Origin: Prosthecobacter debontii
GTDB taxonomy: Bacteria; Verrucomicrobiota; Verrucomicrobiia; Verrucomicrobiales; Akkermansiaceae
DNA length: 5,812 bases
Assembly: GCA_945883455.1 (NCBI GenBank)
Contig: CAMCXJ010000129.1
Span: 1-5,812, forward strand
Direction: 5' to 3'
A program made the translations under genes and the position numbers. Position 1 is the first letter of the stretch, and every line of letters begins with the position of its first letter. The notes beneath the pieces were generated by a model, which saw only the letters and a list, made by a program, of their open reading frames with translations, was not told the origin of the DNA and did no database searches. Below are positions 1-5,812 of the stretch, piece by piece.

Positions 1-1
1 G

Positions 2-418
2 CGTGTCTATTATCTGAGCCACGGTGGTTTCGATACCCACAACGGTCAGGTCAATTCACACGACCGCTTGCTCGGCCAGCTCGACTCGGCGCTAAAATCG
101 TTTTTCGCGGATCTCAAGCAACAGGGCAACGACAAGCGCGTGACGTTGATGACCTTCTCGGAGTTCGGACGCCGCGTTTCCGAAAACGCCAGTGCGGGCA
201 CCGATCATGGGAAAGCGTCGTGCATGTTCGTCGCTGGCGGTGGCGTGAAAGGCGGGCTCTACGGGAAATACCCTAGCCTCACCGAACTTTCGCAAGGCGA
301 CCTCAACCACACCGTCGATTTCCGCAGCGTTTACGCAGATCTGTTAGGCGGCTGGCTGAAGGCTCCGAACATCGGGAAAATCCTCGGCGGCGAATACAAG
401 GGCATCGGGATGATCTGA
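2..418 (+). CDS. DUF1501 family protein, C-terminal part (5' end outside window)
   Basis: This open frame enters from the left edge, so only about 138 C-terminal residues are visible. The fragment has the signatures of DUF1501 (PF07394), a family in the alkaline phosphatase/sulfatase superfamily. These are GGFDTH at visible residues 8-13, SEFGRR at 53-58, GTDHGKA at 66-72, then a G-x-Y-x-x-P-x-L segment and DFR at 106-108 followed by a YADLL..WL helix that closes the family domain. The Asp/His residues in GGFDTH and DHG are plausible metal ligands by analogy with the superfamily; this is inference. DUF1501 proteins of Planctomycetota and Verrucomicrobiota are often exported by a Tat signal and encoded next to DUF1800 genes, but neither the N-terminus nor the upstream neighbour can be seen. 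The exact substrate is unknown. The stop TGA at 416-418 lies just before a strong hairpin. An internal TTG at 68 is not the true start, because conserved family sequence continues upstream of it. Confidence 0.9.
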   Translation, partial: RVYYLSHGGFDTHNGQVNSHDRLLGQLDSALKSFFADLKQQGNDKRVTLMTFSEFGRRVSENASAGTDHGKASCMFVAGGGVKGGLYGKYPSLTELSQGDLNHTVDFRSVYADLLGGWLKAPNIGKILGGEYKGIGMI

Positions 419-421
419 TCT

Positions 422-450
422 CGTGGCGGCGGATAAAATCCGCCGCCACG
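422..450. repeat. Perfect 13-bp inverted repeat (hairpin) between the DUF1501 gene and ispA
   Basis: Bases 422-434 (CGTGGCGGCGGAT) are perfectly complementary to 438-450, with a 3-nt AAA loop. The hairpin sits 3 nt after the DUF1501 stop and ends 4 nt before the upstream ATG candidate of ispA. The stem is GC-rich and should be very stable as RNA. Neither strand has a run of T after the stem, so it is not a canonical intrinsic terminator. It could still stop or slow RNA polymerase, protect a 3' end, or be a copy of a dispersed REP-like palindrome. The right arm ends in GCCACG, which is also found directly at the end of the second palindrome pair near 1406-1411. Confidence 0.8.
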
Positions 451-493
451 GAAAATGCTTTCCAAGGGCACTTGGGCATTGGATTTTCAAGGG

Positions 494-1357
494 ATGGATC
501 TGGATGGATATCTGAAACAGGCCGCCGCCGAAACGGACGCAGCGTTGGATCGTTACCTGCCGTCGGGAAACGAACAACCCGGCACGATCCACGCGGCGAT
601 GCGGTATTGTGTGTTCGCCGGGGGGAAACGGCTGCGGCCTGTGCTTTGCATTTCTGCGGCGGAGGCTTGTGGCGGAAGGCGTGAGGATGCGATGGCGGCG
701 GCTTGTGCCGTGGAACTGATGCATACCTACTCGCTCGTCCACGACGACCTGCCCTGCATGGATGATGACGACCTCCGCCGCGGGCGCCCTACCTGCCACA
801 AGGTTTACGGCGAGGGCATGGCGGTGCTTTGCGGGGATGCGTTGCTCACCGAGGCTTTCGCGGTTTTGGCGCACTCGAAGTCCGTGGAAATGATCGCGGG
901 GCTGGCCTCGGCGGGAGGTAGTCGCAAGCTGATCGGCGGTCAGGTGCTGGATCTGGAGGGGGAGGGGAAATCCCTTTCGCTCGCGGAGCTGATCCGCATC
1001 CACGAGGCGAAGACCGCCGCGCTACTCACCGCTTCCATCCGCCTCGGCGCGATGTCCGCGGGCGCGGATTCGGAGCAGGTGGCGGCGCTGACAAAATTCG
1101 GCCACGCGCTCGGGCTGGCGTTTCAGGTGATCGACGACATCCTCGACGTCACGCAAACCACGGAAAACCTCGGGAAAACGGCGGGCAAGGACGCGGCAGT
1201 GGCGAAAGCGACCTATCCCGCCGTGATGGGGCTGGAGGAATCGCGGAAAGAGGCCGCGCGGCTCACGGCGGAGGCGCTGGAGGCCTTGGAGGTTTTTGGT
1301 GAGAATGCCGTGCGGCTGAGGGAAATCGCCGGGCGGATGCTGCTCCGGGAGTTTTGA
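494..1357 (+). CDS. ispA: Farnesyl-diphosphate synthase (polyprenyl synthetase family)
   Basis: IspA condenses dimethylallyl/geranyl diphosphate with isopentenyl diphosphate to make farnesyl diphosphate, a cytosolic Mg-dependent step feeding undecaprenyl and quinone side-chain synthesis. Numbered from the ATG at 494 (287 aa), visible motifs are GGKRLRP at 43-49, the first aspartate-rich motif DDLPCMD at 84-90 (the bacterial DDx4D form), RRGRPTCH, GGQVLDLEGEG, HEAKT, and the second aspartate-rich motif DDILD at 214-218. A Tyr five residues before the first Asp (HTYSLVHDD) fits C15 chain-length control and favours farnesyl over geranylgeranyl synthase, though product length is not certain. An in-frame ATG at 455 would add 13 residues. 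I prefer 494 because it places GGKRLRP at the same distance from the N-terminus as in E. coli IspA, and the extra residues do not look like family sequence. Neither start has a well-spaced Shine-Dalgarno site (AAGGG directly abuts the 494 ATG). Confidence 0.93.
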   Translation: MDLDGYLKQAAAETDAALDRYLPSGNEQPGTIHAAMRYCVFAGGKRLRPVLCISAAEACGGRREDAMAAACAVELMHTYSLVHDDLPCMDDDDLRRGRPTCHKVYGEGMAVLCGDALLTEAFAVLAHSKSVEMIAGLASAGGSRKLIGGQVLDLEGEGKSLSLAELIRIHEAKTAALLTASIRLGAMSAGADSEQVAALTKFGHALGLAFQVIDDILDVTQTTENLGKTAGKDAAVAKATYPAVMGLEESRKEAARLTAEALEALEVFGENAVRLREIAGRMLLREF

Positions 1358-1362
1358 AACTT

Positions 1363-1406
1363 GGGGACTGCAAGTCCCCGCGACGGACTGGGACTTCAAG
1401 TCCCAG
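1363..1406. repeat. Tandem pair of related palindromes between ispA and the permease gene
   Basis: Two hairpins lie side by side just after the ispA stop. The first pairs GGGGACT (1363-1369) with AGTCCCC (1373-1379) around a GCA loop. The second pairs CTGGGACT (1388-1395) with AGTCCCAG (1399-1406) around a TCA loop. They share a 14-base core (1365-1378 and 1391-1404, offset 26) with one mismatch. Neither is followed by a T-tract on either strand. Duplicated near-identical palindromes of this kind are typical of dispersed REP-like elements. They could alternatively be structural elements in the 5' leader of the permease mRNA or at the 3' end of the ispA mRNA. Confidence 0.8.
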
Positions 1407-1488
1407 CCACGATGTGCTGAGAACTTGGTTGATTCCCTGCCCGGTATGGGGTTGGTTGCGGCCTATCAAAAAGCGATCCTTCAGTTTC

Positions 1489-3102
1489 ATGCTGGCGAGG
1501 CGGTATCTCAATCCGCGCCGCGCCGTGCTTTCTTCGTTCACCCTGATCTCACTGGTCGGGGTGCTGTTAGGTGTTCTAGTGCTGGTGGTGGTGATGGCGG
1601 TTTTCGCGGGTCTGGAGCGGGATGTGAAAGGGCGGCTTTTAGGTTTCACGCCGCACATCCTCGTCAGGACACCGGCGCTGGCTCTGCCTGAGGAGATGGA
1701 AAATGCGCCGCCGTGGCAGGATCTCGCTGCTGAGACGGCGAAACTTCCCGGTGTTGCCGCCGCGACGGCCTACGTGGCGGACAACGTGATCCTCGACGTA
1801 GGCACTTGGCAGCGGCCAGTTTCCTTCCGGGGCATCGATACCACCGACGCGGCGCAGGTGAAGGGCGTCGCCGACATGCTCGACCGGAAAAATTTTCCCG
1901 ACTCCAGCGCCGACATGGGACTCGACGACCGGGCGGTGGTTTCCTCCCTTGTTGCTGCCCAGTTCAATCTCCGGGTGGGCGACACGATCCGCCTCTACTC
2001 CACGCGGAATTTCGAGAGCGTGATGCAGGCCTACAAGGCCACCGAGAAACCCGCCGCCCGCGAGGCATTTCCCGAGGAGTGGGGGATTGCGTCGAAAACA
2101 TTGGGGCGCGATTGGGAAAAGGACGGTGAGAATTTCACGGTGAAAGCGGTGGAACTGATCGAGGCATATGATGCGCTTCATCGGATCTACACGGATGACA
2201 TCCGCGAACCGGAGCGCGATCTGATCGAGGCATTGCTGCTGGCTCTTGAGGGGCGAGTGCGTGAGGAAAACGAACCGGAGCGCCCCGAAGTCTTACGTTT
2301 TACATCGGAAGCGAAAGCGGAGATCGACAAGCCCTACAACGCCTTGCTGGAAACGGATACAGAGAAGATGGACGGTGAGATCTTGAAAGGGCTTAAAAGT
2401 CTCGTTTTGCCGAAGGAAGCCGTGGTCGCGGGGATCTATTCCGCTTCGCAGATGGCGGTGACGCCGGAGCTGTTTGTGCCGTTGCCACTGGCGCAGGATC
2501 TGGCGGGGCTTGGCACGCAGGTGCAGGGCATCGCGCTGCGGCTCGATGATCCGTATGAGTCGGAGGGCATCGCGGCGGCGGCGAGGAAATCGCTCGGGCC
2601 GGATCGTTACCTAGAGACATGGGGCGACCAATATCAGGCGTTCTTTTCCCTCATCAATCAGCAGAGAGTGATGATGTATTTCGCGCTGTCTTTCATCGTC
2701 CTCGTCTCGGCTTTCTCGATGATGGCGGTGATGTTCACGGTCACGATCCAGAAGCGGCGCGAGATCGGCGTGATGAAAGCGCTCGGCGCAGCGCCGGGAC
2801 AGATCGTGCGGGTGTTTCTCTATCAAGGAATGCTGCTGGGGCTGCTCGGCTCGTTCCTCGGCGTGGCTCTCGGGCGAGTGGTGATCCAGTTCCGCGGCGT
2901 CGTCCAGGAAGGGATGCGCGTGATCGGCTTCGATCCCTTTTCCTCACAACTCACCGGCTTCGGGGTAATACCCGCGCACAACGATCCCGTCGAACAGGCG
3001 GTAATCGGTTTCATGGCCTTCGTGCTCTGCTCGCTGGCCGCCCTTGTCCCCGCGTTTTTCGCCGCCCGCAGCGACGCTGCGAAATCCCTACGCAATCTTT
3101 GA
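1489..3102 (+). CDS. LolC/LolE-like FtsX-family ABC transporter permease with large extracytoplasmic insertion
   Basis: This is an inner-membrane permease of the MacB/FtsX/LolCE class, whose members act with a LolD/MacB-type ATPase to release lipoproteins from the inner membrane or to export other envelope substrates. From the ATG at 1489 it has 537 aa. ARRYLNPRR is followed by a hydrophobic segment at about 13-43 (TM1), a long periplasmic domain at about 44-395, and an FtsX domain with three segments at about 396-421, 441-467 and 502-526. Diagnostic sequence includes KRREIGVMKALGA just after TM2 and a C-terminal P-A-x-x-A-A-R...SLRNL. E. coli LolC is about 400 aa. The extra length lies mainly in a charged, helix-prone stretch at about 171-305, between VGDTIRLYS and VVAGIYSAS. 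The frame stays open back to a TTG at 1354, but that would be translated through the palindromes. A TTG at 1456 is the other realistic start, since 1489 has no clear ribosome site. No ATPase partner lies in the window. The precise substrate is uncertain. Confidence 0.87.
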   Translation: MLARRYLNPRRAVLSSFTLISLVGVLLGVLVLVVVMAVFAGLERDVKGRLLGFTPHILVRTPALALPEEMENAPPWQDLAAETAKLPGVAAATAYVADNVILDVGTWQRPVSFRGIDTTDAAQVKGVADMLDRKNFPDSSADMGLDDRAVVSSLVAAQFNLRVGDTIRLYSTRNFESVMQAYKATEKPAAREAFPEEWGIASKTLGRDWEKDGENFTVKAVELIEAYDALHRIYTDDIREPERDLIEALLLALEGRVREENEPERPEVLRFTSEAKAEIDKPYNALLETDTEKMDGEILKGLKSLVLPKEAVVAGIYSASQMAVTPELFVPLPLAQDLAGLGTQVQGIALRLDDPYESEGIAAAARKSLGPDRYLETWGDQYQAFFSLINQQRVMMYFALSFIVLVSAFSMMAVMFTVTIQKRREIGVMKALGAAPGQIVRVFLYQGMLLGLLGSFLGVALGRVVIQFRGVVQEGMRVIGFDPFSSQLTGFGVIPAHNDPVEQAVIGFMAFVLCSLAALVPAFFAARSDAAKSLRNL

Positions 3103-3105
3103 CTC

Positions 3106-3936
3106 ATGGAAATCTGGCTCATCATCAACGGCAAACGTTCTGGCCCGTATCCCGACTACGAGATCCGTAGTAGGATCGAGCACGGTGAGATCACTTCCGA
3201 GGAAATCGTCTGGCACGAGGGCTTGCCGGAGTGGACGCCTGTTGGCGAGCTGGAGCTCTTTCGCAATAGCCTTGAACAGCAACAAAAGGCTCCCACCTCC
3301 GTTCCGCCGCCGCTGCCCAAGGCCTACGCGGAGGCGACGGCGGGCGCTAAACCGAAAGCCCATCTCGCCCGGAGGTTCTGGGCGCGGTGGACGGATCTCA
3401 CCCTCTATTCCGCGCTCTGGTGGCTTGGAATGTATCTCGGCGGTCGTGACATCGGCTCAGCGATCGCAAACCTTTGGGTTCTGATTCCCATGTTCCTGCC
3501 GTGGTTCGCCGTCGAGGCATGGCTCATCCACCGCTTCGGGACGACCCCGGGGAAATGGCTGATGGGGCTGAAAGTTTCCAACGAGGACGGCTCGGCGCTC
3601 GCGCTGAAAGAGTCGGTCTGGCGCGCACTTCGAGTCATGATCACCGGCATCGGTTTCGGCTGGGGCCTGCTCGCCATCCTTTGCCAGACGATGAGCTGGT
3701 TCACCACCCGACGCCTTGGTAAACCGATCTGGGATTACATGGGCAACCACAAAGTCGAGGCCGCGCCGCTCAAGCCCTTCCGCACAGTTGTGCTGATCAT
3801 CGTTTTCATCGGAGCCGCCCAGCTCCAGATGGCCGTCCGCGGCCCGCACGAGGAGAAGATCATGGTCGAGCAGTTCCCGCAGTATCAGGAATTCTTCGAG
3901 CGCAGCGAAAAGTGGTATTTCCCGGTGAGGAAGTGA
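3106..3936 (+). CDS. GYF_2 domain plus RDD family membrane protein
   Basis: This 276-aa protein has two recognisable parts. Residues 1-52 match the bacterial GYF_2 domain (PF14237): an aromatic start (WLIINGK), GP at 13-14, and the VWHEGLPEW block with Trp36 and Trp43. The family is thought to bind peptides or proteins. A Pro/Gln-rich linker (about 53-85, with PPPLP) leads to an RDD-family membrane domain. It has ARRFWARWTD at 88-97, hydrophobic segments at about 98-112, 119-141 and 179-196, and the typical FGTTPGKWLMGLKV at 144-157. A fourth hydrophobic segment (about 224-242) and a charged tail rich in Glu and Phe follow. The RDD function is poorly defined; some members have been linked to ion exchange, which cannot be assigned here. 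The ATG lies 3 nt after the permease stop, so the two genes are probably co-transcribed and possibly translationally coupled. No strong Shine-Dalgarno sequence precedes it. Confidence 0.88.
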   Translation: MEIWLIINGKRSGPYPDYEIRSRIEHGEITSEEIVWHEGLPEWTPVGELELFRNSLEQQQKAPTSVPPPLPKAYAEATAGAKPKAHLARRFWARWTDLTLYSALWWLGMYLGGRDIGSAIANLWVLIPMFLPWFAVEAWLIHRFGTTPGKWLMGLKVSNEDGSALALKESVWRALRVMITGIGFGWGLLAILCQTMSWFTTRRLGKPIWDYMGNHKVEAAPLKPFRTVVLIIVFIGAAQLQMAVRGPHEEKIMVEQFPQYQEFFERSEKWYFPVRK

Positions 3937-4027
3937 GGGGCTATCCCGTGCAACGTGCCGTAAATACAGACAGCAAGGTATCGGCAGAATCCTTGTTGAG
4001 TGGGAAACGGGAAATTGATTCGTTCCT

Positions 4028-4102
4028 CTACTTTTTCCGCCCAAGATAAGGCTCGGCGATGGTGAGCGCAATGAAGCCGACTAGAAACACGGCTCCCCTC
4101 AC
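4028..4102 (-). CDS. Possible 20-24 aa single-span membrane microprotein coupled to pheA
   Basis: On the minus strand a short frame starts with a GTG at 4102-4100 that overlaps the pheA stop as GTGA (4 nt). It runs 24 codons to a TAG at 4030-4028. The predicted peptide is MRGAVFLVGFIALTIAEPYL followed by GRKK: one hydrophobic stretch then a basic tail. A second in-frame GTG at 4090 would give a 20-aa form. It is preceded by an AGGGG Shine-Dalgarno-like run (4099-4095) that starts at the last base of the pheA stop, with 4 nt between. The scpB-pheA junction upstream has the same kind of 4-nt overlap, so this could be a third operon member. I recognise no family, and an open stretch this short can occur by chance. 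Treat it as a candidate only. Confidence 0.3.
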   Translation of the reverse strand: MRGAVFLVGFIALTIAEPYLGRKK

Positions 4103-5169
4103 TCACCCGAGTCCGGATAGGAACCGAGAATTTTCACCATGGAGCAGTGCTTCGCGAGATCGGCTAGCGCGCGGGTCACACTCTCCGTTTCGGCATGACC
4201 CGAGAGATCGACATGGAAGATGTATTCCCAGTCTTTGCGCTTGGATGGGCGTGACTCGATCTTGGAGAGATTGATGCTAAGCCGGTCGAATGCTTGTAGG
4301 GCGTTAACTAGCGAACCGGGGCGGTCGTTGATCGCGAATAGAATGGAGGTGCGGTCGTTTCCGGTGGGCGGGCATGTTTTCTCTCCGATCACTAGGAAGC
4401 GGGTAGTGTTCGTCGCGCGATCCTGGATGGAGGTTTCGAGGAGATCGAGACCGTGCAGCTCCGCGGCGAGAGCACCGCCCAAGGCGGCCGCGCCTTCGTG
4501 GGATTTTTCCATGGCGAGCGCTGCGGCCTTGGTGGTGGAGGAGACTTCGACGAGATCCGCTTCGGGAAAATTTTTCAATATCCAGCTCCGGCACTGCCCG
4601 AAAACCTGGGGATGGGAGTAGAGCGTTTTGATTTCCTCCCGTGGTATCGCAGACATCAGGCAGTTTTCTATCCGCAGCAAAATCTGGGCGCAAATGTGGA
4701 GAGAGGAATCAACGAAGAGATCGAGCGTGTGGGATACGGCACCTTCGGTGGAATTCTCAATGGGTACGACCCCGTAATCCGCCTGCCGCCTTGCGACCTG
4801 ATCAAAGACGTCGGAGAAATTCGGCTGTGGCGAGTAGGCGACAGAATGGCCGAATTTTTTGATCGCAGCCTGGTGCGTCCATGTGCCCTCTGGACCTAGG
4901 TAGGCGATTTTCAAGTCATCCTCTAGGGCGAGCGCGGCGGACATGATCTCGCGGTAAATGGCGCGTATCGATTTTTCCGGAAGCCGGCTCTGGTTCAGCG
5001 TCAGAAGACGGTCGAGCAATGCCTGCTCTCGCTCGGGGGCGTAGATCTGTAGGCCCTCGCGCTTCTTGATCACACCGACTTCATGCACGAGATCCGCGCG
5101 CTGCGAGAGGAGGTCGAGCAAGTCCTTGTCGACCAGGTCGATCTGTTGGCGAATTTCTTCGAGACTCAT
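4099..5169 (-). CDS. pheA: Bifunctional chorismate mutase / prephenate dehydratase (P-protein)
   Basis: This 356-aa cytosolic enzyme converts chorismate to prephenate and then to phenylpyruvate, the last-but-one stage of phenylalanine synthesis. Domain order is complete. An AroQ-type chorismate mutase occupies residues 1-83, with Arg7, Arg24, Lys35, Arg47 and Glu48 matching active-site positions of the E. coli enzyme. Prephenate dehydratase covers about 87-262, with YLGPEGTWTHQAA, PIENSTEGAV (136-145), YSHPQ (184-188) and the catalytic NTTRF (254-258). A C-terminal ACT domain covers about 274-352, with RPGSLVNAL (283-291) and ESRP (305-308), the positions where phenylalanine binds in the family; feedback inhibition by phenylalanine is therefore expected. 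The length is normal. The ATG at 5169 overlaps the scpB stop as ATGA, so translation is probably coupled to scpB; no strong ribosome site is seen. No leader peptide or attenuator is visible next to the gene. The gene converges on the GYF_2-RDD gene. Confidence 0.97.
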   Translation of the reverse strand: MSLEEIRQQIDLVDKDLLDLLSQRADLVHEVGVIKKREGLQIYAPEREQALLDRLLTLNQSRLPEKSIRAIYREIMSAALALEDDLKIAYLGPEGTWTHQAAIKKFGHSVAYSPQPNFSDVFDQVARRQADYGVVPIENSTEGAVSHTLDLFVDSSLHICAQILLRIENCLMSAIPREEIKTLYSHPQVFGQCRSWILKNFPEADLVEVSSTTKAAALAMEKSHEGAAALGGALAAELHGLDLLETSIQDRATNTTRFLVIGEKTCPPTGNDRTSILFAINDRPGSLVNALQAFDRLSINLSKIESRPSKRKDWEYIFHVDLSGHAETESVTRALADLAKHCSMVKILGSYPDSGE

Positions 5170-5812
5170 GATGGTTCAGGGGTGTCGGATTCTGCACCGC
5201 CGGCAGCGGCGGGTGTGCCGATGGCTGCGAGGGCGAGCTGCTTCTCGGTTTCCTCGGCCGGCGCAGTTTCCTCCTTGGGTTCGGGGAGTTTTACACGGCG
5301 CAATTCAGAGGCGTTGGGTAAGTCGTCGATGCTGTTGATGCCGAAGTGTTCGAAAAATAGGTCGGTGGTCTGGTAAAGCAGCGGGCGGCCCGGCAGGTCG
5401 GCCCGGCCGCCGATGCGGACGAGGTCGCGGTCAAGGAGTTTCTGGATCATGCCGTCGCAGGAGACGCCGCGCACCGCCTCGATGGCGGCCTTGGTGATCG
5501 GCTGGCGGTAGGCGACGATGGCCAGCGTTTCCATCGCCGGGCCGGACAGGCGCTCGGGTTTCCTGCCAGGGAAAAGATGGCGCACGAAATCCCCGAAATT
5601 GGAGCGCGTGTAAACTTTCCAGCCCGTCGGACGTTCGAGGATCGTGAACGCGCGCTGGCTTTGCTCGTAATGGCGATTCAGTTCGGCGACCGCTTCGGCA
5701 ACCTGTTCCGGCGTGGTTTGCGAGAGAGCCGTCAGCCAATCCGCCAGCGGGATGGGGGTGGCACCTTCGTCGGTTTCGCGGATCAGGACATCCTCGGCTT
5801 CAGCTACGCGGG
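5166..5812 (-). CDS. scpB: Segregation and condensation protein B, 5' end outside window
   Basis: ScpB is the winged-helix kleisin partner of the Smc-ScpAB condensin, which organises and segregates the chromosome. The minus-strand frame is open to the right edge, so the N-terminus is missing (probably only about 20-40 residues). About 215 codons are visible. Family hallmarks are WKVYTRSNFGDFVRHLF, LSGPAMETLAIVAYRQPITK, EAVRGVSCDGMIQKLLDRDL and GRADLPGRPLLYQTTDLF followed by FEHFGINSIDDLP. An internal GTG at 5585 is in frame but cannot be the start, because recognisable ScpB sequence continues upstream of it. The last 40 or so residues form a low-complexity tail rich in Glu, Pro, Thr and Ala after the conserved domain, as often seen in ScpB. 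The TGA stop (5168-5166) overlaps the pheA ATG by 4 nt, so the two genes form an operon. An scpA gene would be expected nearby upstream but is not in the window. Confidence 0.95.
   Translation of the reverse strand, partial: RVAEAEDVLIRETDEGATPIPLADWLTALSQTTPEQVAEAVAELNRHYEQSQRAFTILERPTGWKVYTRSNFGDFVRHLFPGRKPERLSGPAMETLAIVAYRQPITKAAIEAVRGVSCDGMIQKLLDRDLVRIGGRADLPGRPLLYQTTDLFFEHFGINSIDDLPNASELRRVKLPEPKEETAPAEETEKQLALAAIGTPAAAGGAESDTPEPS

Noticed and set aside
344..1003. Long minus-strand open frame (219 codons) antisense to ispA
   Set aside because: It lies opposite a clear ispA, has no recognisable motifs, and its Arg/His/Pro-rich composition is what a GC-rich gene produces on the opposite strand.
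1354..1488. Extended N-terminus of the permease from a TTG at 1354
   Set aside because: It overlaps the ispA stop and would translate both palindromes. The family N-terminus (ARRYL before TM1) begins only near 1489, or at most near 1456.
1639..2181. Minus-strand open frame of 180 codons opposite the permease gene
   Set aside because: Low-complexity His/Gly/Arg-rich product with no family signature, fully inside a well-supported gene on the plus strand.
2619..3484. Two overlapping plus-strand frames across the permease/GYF_2-RDD junction
   Set aside because: Arg/Ser/Pro-rich products out of frame with both clear genes and showing no family signature; they are frame shadows.
3957..3985. Imperfect inverted repeat GCCG..ATAC / GTATCGGC in the convergent gap, as a terminator for either operon
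   Set aside because: The left arm needs a 3-nt bulge, the loop is long, and no T-tract follows on either strand. The 91-bp gap 3937-4027 holds nothing else I can name.
4453..4899. Plus-strand open frame of 148 codons opposite pheA
   Set aside because: Glycine-rich shadow of pheA codons with no recognisable domain; pheA is unambiguous here.
5166..5585. ScpB as a complete 139-aa protein from the GTG at 5585
   Set aside because: Conserved ScpB sequence (WKVYTRSNFGDF and the preceding helices) continues in frame upstream to the window edge, so this is only the C-terminal part.

Overview
The window looks like ordinary chromosomal DNA from a GC-rich bacterium, most likely a member of the Verrucomicrobiota (Luteolibacter- or Haloferula-like). 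This is inferred from three things: a DUF1501-family protein (a family abundant in Verrucomicrobiota and Planctomycetota), palindromic intergenic repeats, and a GYF_2-RDD fusion protein. No single gene settles the phylum. No mobile element, CRISPR array, rRNA or tRNA is visible.

Layout. The plus strand (1-3936) carries four genes: the C-terminal end of a DUF1501 protein (2-418), a farnesyl-diphosphate synthase ispA (494-1357, possibly from 455), an FtsX/LolC-type ABC permease with an unusually large extracytoplasmic insertion (about 1489-3102), and a GYF_2 plus RDD membrane protein (3106-3936). The last two are separated by only 3 nt. The two gaps on this strand hold perfect hairpins: one 13-bp stem between the DUF1501 gene and ispA, and a tandem pair of related palindromes between ispA and the permease. 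Neither has a U-tract, so they look more like REP-type repeats or RNA structural elements than intrinsic terminators. The minus strand (4028-5812) carries a convergent operon: scpB (its 5' end lies outside the window), then pheA, then possibly a very small hydrophobic ORF. Both junctions in this operon show 4-nt stop/start overlaps (ATGA, then GTGA), which suggests translational coupling.

Function. IspA supplies C15 prenyl diphosphate for quinone, undecaprenyl and other isoprenoid synthesis. The permease should work with a LolD/MacB-type ATPase that is not in the window, in lipoprotein release or a related envelope export step. PheA makes phenylpyruvate from chorismate. ScpB is part of the Smc-ScpAB condensin. 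These are mostly housekeeping roles. I do not see a convincing new multi-gene system. The points most worth a second look are the possible 20-24 aa membrane microprotein coupled to pheA, the palindromic intergenic elements, and the permease insertion.
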